Part shown: positions 1-11,329 of the stretch, piece after piece
Layout: each line of letters starts with the position of its first letter
How positions within the stretch are numbered: position 1 is the stretch's first letter
DNA from: Opisthorchis felineus
Taxonomy: Eukaryota; Platyhelminthes; Trematoda; Opisthorchiida; Opisthorchiidae
Direction: 5' to 3'
Length of the DNA: 64,000 nucleotides
NCBI GenBank assembly: GCA_004794785.1
Contig: SJOL01002152.1
Coordinates: 64,785-128,784 of the forward strand
Notes under the pieces: model-generated
What the model was told of the DNA's origin: nothing
Seen by the model: the letters and a program-made list of their open reading frames with translations, nothing else
The model's database searches: none
Position numbers and translations under genes: made by a program

Positions 1-188
1 TCAGATGCGCTAAGCCTGCCCACATGTTCATCCAGACCTCCGACGACCACAACGATATCTGAGCTTTTAGGTCTCCACAGCAGGGTGTTCAGGGCTTCAT
101 AAAACTTGTCTTTGATTATGTCAGAGCTACAGTCGGTTGGGGCGTAAGCAGACACGACAAACAGACAGCGACCAACTTCCCGCTTGTG
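1..188 (-). repeat. RTE-like LINE endonuclease fragment
   Basis: The block is nearly identical, with only a few substitutions, to 7137-7325, which lies inside the endonuclease reading frame of a longer RTE-like copy. On the minus strand it encodes the end of the conserved SAYAPTDC segment and the GDLNA-like region. It is cut off by the left window edge and ends abruptly at 188, where unrelated sequence also found near 8060 begins. It is a dead fragment. Confidence 0.75.
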
Positions 189-540
189 TTATGAGGTTAT
201 TTGTATGTGTGCAGTTTATGGTTGTATGTGGGCACTGCTAGGGAGCTCATACACAGAGAGTAGAAAGATTAGTGTCTTCGAACTTTGGCCCGAAATTCTG
301 ACCGCAAGGCAGCCGTGTTTGGCAGGAAACGCAAGTGCATTTCAATTTTTACAGAAGTCCCCACACGTTTCAACCCCAACATGGAGAGCTAGGGGGCTGA
401 GTTGCTAAGAGCATTGAAAACTGGCCAACCTCGTATGATGCTCTGTGGGTGTTGGACACAAGCAGTGTAGCTCAGTTAATCGGGGAGGCCCAATAAGCGT
501 CACACCGCGGTGATGTCCAAACTCTTCGTCACGGTAAGTT
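188..540. repeat. Repeat paralogous to 8057-8410
   Basis: The sequence aligns with 8057-8410 over its whole length at moderate identity. Shared landmarks are the stretch coding YGCMWA, the segment coding CLAGNA, and a common closing block near 'tcttcgt'. An open frame on the plus strand (184-408, 74 codons) is mirrored by a 109-codon frame at 8057-8386, with conserved residues CAxYGCMWA, ARQxCLAGNA and QFLQ. I do not recognise this protein, and it may simply be untranslated LINE or SINE sequence. Confidence 0.6.
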
Positions 541-601
541 TTTTGCCCAATTTATGTCGTCTCTGCTATTTCAGATTCGACTAGCTCATACAGTAAGCTG
601 C

Positions 602-795
602 ACTCAGATGTGGTAGATTATCGTTCCGCACTCAAGGCGCGAAACTACTGACCGGAGGTTCCGTGGTTCGAGCCCAAGCGTCGCTCTTCGATTACTTTTG
701 TCTAGGATTAGGCAACCTGCCATTAACTCAACCCATGTGGCTCCCTCGAGTTCTGCGGCAGTTATGCACCGAAAGGACGCATTCTTTGGGTGGCG
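602..795 (+). repeat. tRNA-derived SINE, copy 1
   Basis: A B-box-like segment (GGTTCGAGCCC, 665-675) follows a decayed tRNA-like head. Downstream is the family body: a tract like 'gtctaggattaggcaacc', then a 'ctcgagttctgcggcagtt' segment and a GCACCGAAAG segment. The same order occurs in the copies at 1965-2135 (plus), 20503-20689 (minus) and 26492-26673 (minus). It lies just 3' of the MOCS3 stop codon. Confidence 0.7.
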
Positions 796-1045
796 TACGA
801 AAAGGAAAATGGGTTGGTCACTTTCGACAATTAACTGGATCGCTAGGTGCGATTCTGCAGGAGGGGTTCAAAACTGTTTTATCTGAATTTCGCCCTTTTT
901 CGAGGCTTACCTTTAGTGTACGTTGCTGTGGAAGCGGACATGTACCTGCGAGCAGACAAAAGCCAGATCTCGCGGACCAACCGTTTTACCGAAGAAGGCA
1001 TTCATTATGAAAGCGGACTTTGTATGTACAAAAAGCAAATTAAGT

Positions 1046-1290
1046 TTAATACACAGGAAATTCGGAGTCAATTTCAGTAGCCCAAGCTGCAAGACCACCA
1101 GCGACATCGCATATAATAAAGTCCGGTTCGTGCATGGTCGAGGTTCCAATCAAGCTATGGTCCGTATCCATTGATTCAACAGCATCAGTCAAGCTGGTAT
1201 TGGATGTTCGTAGGCGGAATGCAGAAAGCGCACTGGCCAGTTGGGTGGCTGCTACCTTCGACTTATTCCCCCGGTGACAGAGCACCACGA
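1046..1290 (-). CDS. MOCS3: MOCS3 last exon: rhodanese active site and C-terminus
   Basis: The exon follows a pyrimidine-rich tract ending in CAG at 1291-1293. It completes an Ile codon split with the upstream exon and reads IVVLCHRGNKSK, which carries the rhodanese catalytic cysteine. It ends with a conserved VAGGLAAWATEID segment and EFPVY followed by TAA (1046-1048), matching the usual MOCS3 C-terminus (VGGLMAWA...FPQY in human). An insert of about 20 residues rich in Ser, Asp and Thr separates the two conserved parts and is not in the vertebrate protein. An ATTAAA hexamer overlaps the stop codon, but I cannot tell whether it is the polyadenylation signal. Confidence 0.93.
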
Positions 1291-1964
1291 CTGTGGTTGA
1301 AAAAAGCAGCGTGAGAAACGCATTTTAATAAATAATGTTTTGAGGTTATATAGTGGCGCGTGCGCTCCAAAGGGGCTAGGCACCATGTGAATGAGGTTTT
1401 TGTATTAAAATACTGGTTAGGTAGTAAGAAACGACGAACCAAAGTTACCGACAGCTGATGGCTATGTATACCATCCCAGGCATGGAGCTACAGGAGCCCG
1501 TGCTCACAGCCATTGTTCAGGTAAGCGCACAAACAAACAAACTGAAGCATCCTGCAGGAACTTGGAAAGCTTAAAACGAATAATGTCACCTCAAGTCCTG
1601 ATTACTCAAAACTCATTACTTCATTTGTCGGGAATGAGAAGCACCAACCAAATGGCGTTTTGAAGTCATAACACATCAGGCGACATGAAGTAGTTTAACG
1701 TACCAAAGGCCACATTGTCGACGCCATAGTGCCGTCGTGAAAGAAATAGGACACGTGACCGCGCAGCCAGGTGACCTACTTCATACTGGAATATCCTCGT
1801 GAAATGACTAATTACAGTGTCGTTCCCATACGTGAACTTAGTGGAAAATATCCGTTACTATGCTGCTAACCATGCACGCCCGATCCTACAGGAAGCACAA
1901 GTGCGAAGTGGATAAGGGTGACAACAAACTATCAGTGGATAGCTGTTGAACAACACCTACAAGC

Positions 1965-2135
1965 TCGAGATAACTCAATGGTTCAGCTGCGAACTTATTG
2001 ACCGGAAGACCCAACCTCGGCATCTCGACTGCTCCTGTCCAGGCATGGGCAACCTGACAGTATCTCAACCCCAATGCTTCTTTCGGGTGGCAAGGCAGTT
2101 AGGCACGGAAAGCGTGTTACAGCCGAACGAACGAA
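1965..2135 (+). repeat. tRNA-derived SINE, copy 2
   Basis: Same family as 20503-20689. The A-box-like TAACTCAATGG opens the head, followed by 'cttattgaccggaag', the 'gcatgggcaacctgacagta' body, 'ctttcgggtggcaaggcag' and 'gcacggaaagcgtgttacag'. The B-box region is degenerate. It lies in the last MOCS3 intron, in antisense orientation to the gene. Confidence 0.72.
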
Positions 2136-2773
2136 ATCCAGATGATGGATAGCATGCACTTTTGAATGTTTACCTGTGGTTAGTTCTGTGTGATCAAAAA
2201 GCCGTCTTATTGGATTTCAAAGCTTTACCTGGTATGGTGTAAGATTAAAAACGGGTACATCGGAGAGGCTTCTAGTGGACCATGAACATATACACTGAAA
2301 AGTGCCCATTGATACATCCGTAGCTTCACCCTACGAGAGCTATTGCTCAACACATGTGATAAATAAAACATAGACTATCTGAAAAAGAAAATGGAGCCCC
2401 TAAAAGTTTGTTTCTCCTTCCAGTGGTTGGGATGAGTCTAGTTTTTTTTACGGAAAATTTAGGAGTGTTCCTTCTATTTACTAGTCATCCAACGGATCTG
2501 TCCATTCGTTTTGCTATTCAGCTAGTCATATGACAGTAGATTTCGTGATTTTGCACATATCACGCCCAACATACAGAAGACGCTACGTTATTCTAGGTTG
2601 GTTTCCCTCCGCGAACTTGTCGTTAGAAACTTGTTGTGCCTGAAAGCGACTTCATCAAAGGAAATTAGAGAACAACTTGAAGCACGTGTACACATGTAAT
2701 TCTGGGTATCAAGTACGAAACCATGTGCTTAGTACGGATGAACAAGAGGAAGAATCGATTTTCAACATCTTAC

Positions 2774-2863
2774 TTGGAACAGGACGTTCATTAAATTGCT
2801 TCAGTTTTTCGTTTAGCGCCTCTTGAATTTGAGATAGGACAGTGTCGCGGAGAAGTGTTGGTG
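2774..2863 (-). CDS. MOCS3: MOCS3 exon: rhodanese linker
   Basis: A 90-base exon with acceptor TTTCCAG (2870-2864) and donor GTAAG from 2773. It opens by finishing a Pro codon and reads about 29 residues including TVLSQIQEALNEK and ends NERPVP plus one base. Phase matches both neighbours exactly. It replaces the HIPL...EEKQ linker between the two rhodanese motifs of animal MOCS3. Similarity is low, as expected for this loop, so the call rests on splice sites, phase and position. Confidence 0.85.
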
Positions 2864-3482
2864 CTGGAAAGCCTATTAAATCGATAAACGGTGAACAGTT
2901 AATAATAATCTAGGTGGGGAAAGGTCGGAGCAATCAAAACAGTTGGCTCTCGAAGAAAAATTCTGATCCTACGGAAACCTGTTGACGCCGTGAAAGTCGC
3001 CACTGGATTGAGGCGTAATACTTCCGAGAATAGAATCTACCCTATTGGCCACAAATCGGTGACGGACCAGTCAACTAACTGATCATGGAAATCATTTTTA
3101 TCGAAGTCTGTCATACTGAATATAACCAAACAAAAAGTAGGGTTCACAGAAAACAATAATCTGGCCACAGTGGGTCTCTCAGTCACAGACACTACCCTAC
3201 TAAGTGCGTACAGAAAACCAGCAACGACTACCCAGTCAGGTAAGAAACCTTCTGCCTTATTACACACAAAGATGCCAACCCTTCACGGGCGCAGTGACGT
3301 CTCGGTAATGTTAAGCACACCAACGTGATTGGCGATTGACGAGACTATCGATTCGACAATCGTGCTTGCAGCTCCTATTCTCATTCAAGATGCACAGTCT
3401 AGTAATCTGTCATGTAACTAGGAGTTGGACGTCATAAAGCAGCTAAGGTGAAGAGAAGCTGAACCCAATAAAGTCAACTCAC

Positions 3483-3579
3483 GCAAACAGGGAGTGAGAC
3501 GGCACAAATCTACTTCCACCTCTGGTCGTATGTCGAGCAATACATGCGGTCTTCCAAGGCGCCGCAATTCGTTGAGTTG
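3483..3579 (-). CDS. MOCS3: MOCS3 exon: start of rhodanese domain
   Basis: After acceptor TGTCTCAG this 97-base exon reads QLNELRRLGRPHVLLDIR and then EVEVDLCRLTPC, aligned with the human stretch LLLDVRPQVEVDICRL. Donor GTGAGT starts at 3482. The LLDIRP motif and VDLCRL mark the first half of a rhodanese domain; the catalytic cysteine lies two exons downstream. Confidence 0.93.
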
Positions 3580-3732
3580 CTGAGACAGAACAAAGACAGT
3601 TAACATTGGTGTCAGTCAGACGTCAGGACTGCGCGAAACTCCATTGCTGTATGCAAAAACAATGAATAGTAGCCATGTCTGTAAGGTGATGGACGACATT
3701 AAATGAAAGACATTGGGTACAAATGAACGTAC

Positions 3733-3780
3733 TTGGACTGTGATCCGGTTCCGTAGTCGATCCATATTGACCGATGATGG
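3733..3780 (-). CDS. MOCS3: MOCS3 exon: interdomain linker (48 bases)
   Basis: A small in-phase exon (16 codons, PSSVNMDRLRNRITVQ) between acceptor CACCTCAG and donor GTACGT. It corresponds to the LSPEERVSVTDY linker that joins the E1-like and rhodanese parts of human MOCS3. The RITVQ end runs straight into QLNEL of the next exon. Confidence 0.85.
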
Positions 3781-4056
3781 CTGAGGTGCAGGTCATCGAT
3801 TGGGAAAAAACAACAAAAAGGAGTTAGGGTCGAAACAACGAGAAAGCAGCTTATGAAGATTGCCAAATCGCATCATACAATGATAGCACCTATACGCTAG
3901 TGAGCAAGGCATAAAAAACGTCTCCGCCACAAGTGTTCCGACGTGATCTTAGTAACAAAATGGTTATCACCTGGACGCAGCGCGCAACTGTGAACTGATG
4001 AACTTTAGCTAAATATGACGTCCAAGTCTAACATCGTTCGTCCCATAAGCACTAAC

Positions 4057-4244
4057 GTGTTCACCAACCTTATCATGATCCGGTGCTCCGCAGAATAGTA
4101 CATAATCCAGCTGCAGAATGCTATCGGGGGTGAAGTTAGCATGTTCTCCGCATACTGGACAATCGGGTCGCGGATCACGCAAGACCACTGTACGCGTTAG
4201 ATTCCGTTCCATGTCCAACACCAGGAGTCGGCCACTGTGGACAG
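4057..4244 (-). CDS. MOCS3: MOCS3 exon: end of E1-like domain with zinc CxxC
   Basis: Acceptor TTTTCAAAG (AG at 4246-4245) fits phase and gives AGVGTVHSGRLLVLDM, matching human GLGPSYSGSLLLFDA. It carries CPVCGEH (residues 241-247), the second half of the zinc site, and LDYVLFCGAPDHDK. The donor is taken as GTTAGT at 4056 because it gives phase 0 to the next exon; another GTTAGA donor a few codons downstream is also in phase, so the 3' border is less certain than the rest. A nearby CAG acceptor was rejected because it breaks the frame. Confidence 0.88.
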
Positions 4245-4866
4245 CTTTGAAAAGTGACGTTGCAAACAAAGACGTAAAGAATAAATAAAGCTACGACGAT
4301 ACATTGTACCTAGACGGTCGAACGCTATACAGTATTCATATCTTGAGTCATGAAATCACGGTTGAAAGAAAATCTTCGATATCTATGGCAGTCACAGCAT
4401 TTTGACTTCGCGGTGTTCGGCAGCGGTATGTGATAGAATAACTGACAGCGCGATCCGAAAAAAAAAAACGAAAAACTGAAAGTCACGATCGCTGTCTCGG
4501 AAGAAATGAATTACTTCCTGAAGCAAACACTAGGTGCAGTTATCGAACCATCGTGCTGTGCATGGCAGAACATGACGGCAGAAGTCCTAAGATCATCAAA
4601 TAGCATAGACACAAAAGAAAACGAGTGTTCCCAAACTGTCCACGGTTCCCATAGAGTCAATGTTTGCGGTAATCCATGCTTAGATTGGGCATCCGATGGA
4701 TGTACGGACATCAATCCTCGACAACTGGCCGGATAAATGAACAGGAAGACTGAGTACTTAGTGGGAGTTAGACATCCAGCGTGGAGTTTCTAAACCGATA
4801 CCCTAACTTATGCTAGAAAGGAGGAGCCTGAATACACTCAGTGAATACAATGTAATAACAACTTAC

Positions 4867-4929
4867 TTCCAACACCAGCGATTAACTTGATCGCCTCCGC
4901 TGCTTGCATAGTGCCAACGATACCGGGGA
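4867..4929 (-). CDS. MOCS3: MOCS3 exon: E1-like domain helix
   Basis: A 63-base exon with acceptor GTTTGTAG and donor GTAAGT. With split codons it reads VPGIVGTMQAAEAIKLIAGVG, corresponding to [21 protein letters not shown] of human MOCS3. This segment directly follows the E1-type catalytic cysteine. Confidence 0.95.
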
Positions 4930-5719
4930 CTACAAACGAAAAAAAAGACGTTTTCGAGAACGCTGAAAACAAAGTAGCAATCCTTCGAACAAAAACGGTT
5001 GGCCTCAATAAAATTGTACTGCTCAGCATACAAAAAGTCCTCGAACTGGAGTTTGTGGGTTGGGTTTACAGCTTTATCTTGATTTTGCAGTAAACTGCGA
5101 CATCAGAGATGAACTACGTCGCAATGCATCCTTGGGATTCTGGAAGTCCTTCTGCGAAATCCGATGCTTACGAAGAAAATCCAACCCAATCCACCATTCG
5201 TTTTTTGTAGCTTTTGTTTCAATCAAAAGCTGGATTTGTTTCGTACAACGCTTCCATTCCAAAAGCGATTATCTCGTCTATCAAAGACTTCTGCACCAAT
5301 CGTATTATCACCCGAATCCGTAGTAGCTGATTTCACCGTTTATCAACCAGGCAGTTGTAGGCCGTGAGGAGTATGGTAGAGCGAGGCTAGAGAGAAAGGA
5401 GCAGCGGGTGGCGACAGAAATGTATTTGCTATTGTGGGTATTTGTGGTCGCAAAGCATTATCGCTCCGTCTATGAAAATACCGAATTGTCGTGTCCATGT
5501 TGTCTTTGCTGTATCATGCGAAACAACTCCAACATCCAAAATTTGTGGATCGACGACTTTGAAGGTGTGCAACAAATTGGATAGGCTAAATCCACCAATT
5601 CCAACCGGAATCACGATGTCATGAAAATACACGAGCCTTAACGTAAGCACTTCAGTGTACGTAACCAAACGCCCCCAAATCGCTCTAGTGCTATTATAGA
5701 GACTCAACCACAAAGCATT

Positions 5720-8065
5720 TTCCCCCGGGGCAACCGTGATATCATCATAATCATGAACAGTATGACATCAGTGTTCAACATTAATGCTTCGCTGCCGTAT
5801 AACCATGATATTTTTGAAAGCCTTATTGTGAAGAAAAGAATAGAAGTGGATGGCGAAGGGAATAAGTGATAGCCTACTACAATAACTCCGAGGTGCCCAC
5901 ACATCAAGACAATCATTCAGGCAATCTGGATAGAAAACGACAACAAGAACGCCAATGACATCAACTAGAAGCTGTCTTGCATCATCTCCAACCAGATGCG
6001 GTGGGAATCACGCGATCCCCATCCTGGAAGGCCAGTAGTACCGAAAGCACCCAGGCTTTTCGTAAACTCCTTCACACCCCTCCGAGAGGTCAAGGGTTGG
6101 TCACCTCTCTGATTCCGCAACTCTGAAATCGGCAAGGAAAACAGCAACCTATTCGGCAAACGATGGCTCAACATGCGCCATACATGGCCTCACCAACGCA
6201 GCTTCTGGTGCTGGACACATTCTTCGATGGAAGTCCCCATTGCACAACCGAACACTCGCTTTCTAACTGTCTCGTTAAGGATTCGCCGACACCAGCCCAC
6301 ACGAGCTATGGTTCTGAGACAACGGTTGTCAGACACCTGAGGACGTCTCCGTTGAGCTGATCGAAAAGGTCAAGTCTCAGCCATACAGCGAAACAGCCCG
6401 TACTGTAGCTTGATATACATGTCCCTTGAGATTCAGGGATATACTGCATTGACGACTTATATGTCTGAAATTAGTAAACGCGACCGGAGCCTTGCATACT
6501 CGTGCGTTGACCTCATTTGTCGCACTACAATCAGAACTAATACGACATACAAGATACGTAAAACCCTCCACAACTTCCAGTGACCACCTGGATTGAAAAT
6601 GGCGTGTTCAGTGACTGCATATCCAGAAGCGTGATCTTAAACGTTGTGGGTGCAAGGTGGCGAGTTCGTCCGAAAATACCTGCGCCTTCTCCTCGAAGAC
6701 GAGAACAATGTTGTCTGCATATCCCACATCGACCCGGTTTTCGCCAGCAGCTATTTTCGAATACCTTCCGGGATTCGTCTCATTAACTAAGACTGGGGAG
6801 AATGGACACCCATAAGGGACACGAATCTGTGTACAGAAGCTTTGGAGAGCGATCTCGTTCCAGGAAAACGAAGCGAGAAGTGACTCCAGACGAGTGCGTG
6901 GTCGCAATTTTAACACGAACTGCAGTCATTTGTTGATCCGCATCACGGGCAACTGATGGCAATGTGATCAATTAAAGTTCATACCCAGCACGCAGTTGGA
7001 GGGCATCATGTGGCCAGACGACTTCGGCTATTTCGGAAGTTAGCACTGCAGAAAAACACTCCGGCCAGCACATAGTTGAGGTACTCGTTCACCGATAATA
7101 CGGAGTCCAATTCCAGTCGACCACCTAATGGAGTCTCAGATGCGCTAAGCTTGCCCACATGTTCATCCAGACCTCCGGCGACCACAACGATATCTGAGCT
7201 TTTAGGTCTCCACAGCAGGGTGTTCAGGGCTTCATAAAACTTGTCTTTGATGATGTCAGAGCTACAGTCGGTTGGGGCGTAAGCAGACACGACAAACAGA
7301 CAGCGACCAACTTCCCGCTTGTGGGATCTCTTCACAGACGTTGCCAGAGGAACTGCACACAGGTCACTATCAAAGGATAGTGAAAAAACGGTTAGTAAGT
7401 CAAGCAAAGATGCTTCCGCCCGGTGACTTAAGGCCATCTCAATCCCTGCACACCCTGCCGCAGCAGCCTCTGGATCGATGCCTGAGCATGTCGGCGGTGG
7501 ACGACAAGCAGATATTGCTTGCAAAAATGATGCAGGACGAACGGAATCATCAGTCCTAACTGATGGGCCTACAGGGAGAGAGTTATTAATGGGGTGGGGG
7601 AAGGGAAGAGAAAGTATGTGATCTTCAGGATGCGTCTAGACACGAAAGTACATGTGTTCCCGAGTACCACACGTTCCGGATAGCAGGAAGTTTGGCGGAG
7701 CTTACCAAACACGGCTTAGCAGCATGCGACTAGCGGAGTGGGTTCACGGGAGGAACGTCGCCATTGGATGGACAGAAGGAACAAGCGAACGACCATAATT
7801 GGCCATTTAGCCATCCTATATATTACGCAAAAGCTCTGTATGTTTGTCCTGACAAGAGAGGCGTGTCCCGGGTTATCTCTCTTCTCCTTATCGCGTGGTC
7901 TGTCAGGCTCAGTTCCGGCGTAACTAATGGACGGCCACCCACGATACAATAGTGACTGAGGAATAAGGGGGCGTCAGCAGTAGTCTGATTTCGATTACCC
8001 GCACTGCTGTATGCAGGAAGTAAGGTGACCCGGCTGATGGCATCACGAGAAGGCCGATGTGGCAT
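5720..8065 (-). mobile_element. RTE-like LINE, degenerate with internal deletion
   Basis: Read on the minus strand the copy holds a 5' region (TLLPAYSSAGNRNQTTADA, about 7823-8065), an endonuclease frame (7006-7524), a jump into RT with YADNIVLVFEEK (6608-6916), a motif like DCSATNEVNARV (6377-6571) and the C-terminal segment GWGSRDSHRIWLE (5965-6174). It ends near 5720 in a short AT-rich tract. Relative to 27980-31158 it lacks the endonuclease end and most RT fingers/palm. It sits in MOCS3's 4.6-kb intron, in the same orientation as the gene. Confidence 0.88.
7006..7524 (-). pseudogene. RTE endonuclease domain, truncated
   Basis: A 172-codon open frame of the APE-like endonuclease of an RTE-type LINE, which nicks target DNA before reverse transcription. 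Visible are ALSHRAEASLLD, CLFVVSAYAPTDC (conserved Tyr), and VVVAGGLDEHVGKL, where the usual GDxN motif reads GGLDE. Catalytic Asp and Asn are therefore lost, and the frame stops before the IDH/SDH motifs. The first residues are probably not a real start. It is a broken remnant. Confidence 0.85.
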
Positions 8066-8410
8066 GAGAATATTTGCAAGTGTGCAATTTATGGTTGTAT
8101 GTGGGCTGGGACACTGCTAGTGCGCGCATACATAGAGGGTAGAACGATTAGAGCCTTCGATCTTCGGCTCGAAATGCTGATCGCAAGGCAGCAGTGTTTG
8201 GCGGGAAATGCATGTGCACTTCAATTTCTACAGAACGAGTCGCCACACATGTTCCAACTCCGAACCTGGAGGACCAGGAGACTGTTTGTCAGACCTCTAA
8301 TCACTGACCAATCGGGAATAAGAGACTCTGCCAGTGTCGCACGGTCACCTCGGAGTATAGGCACACAAACCACTACACCACTGTAAGGTCCAGTCTCTTC
8401 GTGATGGCAC
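8057..8410. repeat. Repeat paralogous to 188-540
   Basis: It abuts the 5' end of the RTE-like copy and aligns with 188-540. Here it lies about 0.73 kb from the endonuclease block, whereas in the first copy the two are fused. It may be 5' untranslated sequence of this LINE subfamily, or an unrelated insertion next to it. Confidence 0.6.
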
Positions 8411-9506
8411 GTGCTGACAGTTCCGCCCGTCTAACGCTTCGTATCTATGCGCTATACACTGAACCTGATCAACCAGGTTCGGATGTGACTGTTGCGGTTG
8501 ATCTGTTGGCGAACAGCACATGGACTTATTATGCGCTCTGTGTTCTTTCGATCAAACTTGGGTCGTTATTGTTTATTTCGAAACTATACAAGGGGGTTTG
8601 GTGTGCAGATCCAATCACCACGCTTTTTACCGGAACAGATTCATCTAAAATGCGTGAAACATCAACGCAGAAAGTCCTCGTCGCCTTCCGCAAACTCGTG
8701 TTTTATTCTTTGTATACTACCCTTCCTAATCCGTTTCCCTAGAAAACTTGCACCTTTTCGGCACTATAAGCAACGGTGATCCGCATCACATAGTTCTCAC
8801 GACTCGAGGTTGTGACAGGCGATTAAGGACTGTACAGCCCTTAAAATAAACGATTGCCCGTTCTTTCAGGATGGATTTGATGAGGAAACGGTCTAACCCA
8901 CTGCGCTAACCTGATGAATCCTCAAAATGGGGAAAAGCCGCGAGCAGCTGAGCTTTTTGGGATACGCCCATAAACTGGTTAAGATTACGAGCCCATGATT
9001 TTGGCAATTATCCCGTTGTGGGTGAGGATCGATGACATGTTATGGAAACAGTATGAATATTTACCAGCAGTAGAACTGTCTGACCAAGTCCATAGCTGCT
9101 GAGACCGAGAATCAAACGTTCAGAAACAACTGTACCGAATGTCTAAGAAAAACTGCTGGATAAATCATTCTACGGTACGTAACCTGAGACAGTCAACCAA
9201 GAGGGCATGTGACAGATTCCTCTACGTCCATCTGATGAGTTTTAACAAGAAGGTGCATGTGGCTTTTAAGAAAAAACCTTAGACATACTCATTTCAGGAA
9301 CAGGTCAAAATATAAGACATATAGGACCTCAGAACAAACTGGAAGCGTTGTGTTGGCAGTGGATCAAATTAACCGCCCCGATTGGCAATGGACATGCTGC
9401 TTAAAGGTGCTTCATTCATTGGGCGATTCAAATTATCGAGTGCGAAACATCACAAAGCAATACAGAAAGCTAACTTAGAATATAGACTGGTCCCATTGTG
9501 ACTCAC
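8411..9506. other. MOCS3 intron sequence, no feature seen
   Basis: Only short chance frames in all six directions. I see no repeat shared with other parts of the window, no tRNA boxes and no microsatellite. Confidence 0.5.
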
Positions 9507-9790
9507 CAACACCAAAAACCCCAGCCTCAGAACAGCCTTGGACCGTTGTGGCTGGAGGCGGCACAGGAAACAGACAGCGAAAGCATGGCGCGCGATTCTC
9601 TTTTGGTAGTGGGCGGTTAGACTCAACCTCTTCCTTTGTCCTTATTCGGTTCGCCAAGTACACGGTCATTTGTCCCTCCAAGCGCAATGCACTCCCGCTT
9701 ATTAGCGGTTTGGGACCACAAACCGCACATGCGTCGTTGATCAGATAGCGTGTGGCCAGGTTGTCAGTACAATCCAGGACGACGTCATAT
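9507..9790 (-). CDS. MOCS3: MOCS3 exon: adenylation core and catalytic cysteine
   Basis: The largest internal exon (284 bases) lies between acceptor TTGTTTTAG and donor GTGAGT. It reads [20 protein letters not shown], then a segment with [12 protein letters not shown], the zinc pair CFRC (166/169), [10 protein letters not shown], and [10 protein letters not shown] with the E1-type cysteine (183). All are hallmark MOCS3/MoeB positions. A loop [19 protein letters not shown] lengthens the segment before CFRC relative to the human protein. Confidence 0.96.
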
Positions 9791-10461
9791 CTAAAACAAG
9801 CAGTTGAGTGGTCAGCGCCATTCACGATGAGCTCAACAATCGATAGGCTACTACCATCAACACCAATACATGCAGCTGCACGCCGATTAGGAGGGGAGTG
9901 ACGCACAGACCCAGTATAAGCAATATTTCAGGGGAATAGTATTTGTCACCGATCTTTAAATGTTATCAAACGAAGGAGGGACAAAAACTCACCAGGACTA
10001 TCATTTGAACTTCGCTGCCTTTGGAGGCTAGCAGTACCACCAAAGGGGCTTCAGTTTTCTTACACAGCATTGTTTACACGGTTAAAAAACTCCCCAACAG
10101 CCTCAAGTTCTTAGAAAAAACTTGCTGGATAAAAGGTCAACATCGTTCGCAAAGCTGTATTAATCTACAAGTAACTTTTGATAAAATGTCAGATCGGATG
10201 CAGACGAGATAGAGTATTGTGTTCAGGCTCCAATTTACACTCATGCTAGAGTACTAGAGTGGGAGACGTCCGTGATCTCGAGGTAACTGAACATCAGTCA
10301 TCAGTCTGTATTCTATGAAGGTTAGTGCGTGAGTAACGCGAGTCTGAGGCATCGGTGACATGCTATTAAACCAGTCAACTGACAAGGTCTTTACTGTAAT
10401 GTTAACAGTGACTAAATTAGTTTTTCACTTATAGTAACAGCCCCAAAGCAACAAAATTTAC

Positions 10462-10488
10462 TCCACGCAGAACCCAGATAATGCCCAT
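10462..10488 (-). CDS. Candidate 27-base MOCS3 microexon (tentative)
   Basis: Between exons 3 and 4 a strong pyrimidine tract ends in CTTCCAG (AG at 10490-10489), followed by 27 bases and a GTAAAT donor. It fits the phase-2 borders on both sides and would insert WALSGFCVE before YDVV. Relatives have more residues here than the direct exon 3-4 join gives. Sequence similarity is too short to judge, and this may be chance. Confidence 0.25.
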
Positions 10489-11329
10489 CTGGAAGACAGG
10501 GTTGGAAAATCGCAAGGAGGCACGGTTACTTATATTCGACGCAATCTGAGTATCGAGGGAAGTGAAGAGCAGCCACAAGCAATTGGTAGTTCTATGCTGA
10601 ACAAGCTACTCGGAAATCAGGAACTGGGTGCCATCAGGTAGCATGTGTGACCAAGCATGACTACCAGTGCTACCTATTCGATAAAGTGTGCAGCCAATCA
10701 GATTATGTGCTGTTAACAAGAATATTTTTCATCAGAATATCACTTTGGGCTCTCGCAAGTAAGTGCAGTTAGAAGAAAGCGCTGCGTCAAATTCAACTGT
10801 TCTAAACAATTGCTGCGCATACAGCTTGAGGGGTATTCCAACGGAGGTTGTACAGTGCTGAACAACCAATAATCCAGTTCGAGACGTCATGGGCTTCGAG
10901 CTATGGGTACGATACCCCGGGCATTAGAGATGACAAAACAGGACAAGCAACCGCGAACCTGATTGAGATTCAAGTGCCACAGCAAAAGGAGTGGACCTTA
11001 CCATGGTGTGTCGGTTTGTGTACCTTTATAACGAGTCAAGCTACACTGAGGCGACTCACAGTAACACTGGCAGAGTTCCCCATAACCGGTTGATCAAAGG
11101 ATAGGCTGACCAACAAAGTTACCTGGTCCCCTAGGTCGGGGGTTAGAACAAGTGCAGCAATTTGTTGCTTGAAAACTTGTACCACTATAGTAGCATACCA
11201 GCACCCAGCCGCTGTCCTGCAGTCAGGTTTTCCAGCCAAAGGCATTTGTTGAGGAACCTGGTCGTTCTTTTCTCTATATTTGGCCGCCATTGCAAGTATT
11301 CTGGCCCACATGAAATCATGAATCGCAAA

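Noticed and set aside
10062..10130. Missing MOCS3 exon reading LEAVGEFFNRVNNAV before YDVV
   Set aside because: The donor fits, but the only acceptor gives the wrong phase relative to exon 3.
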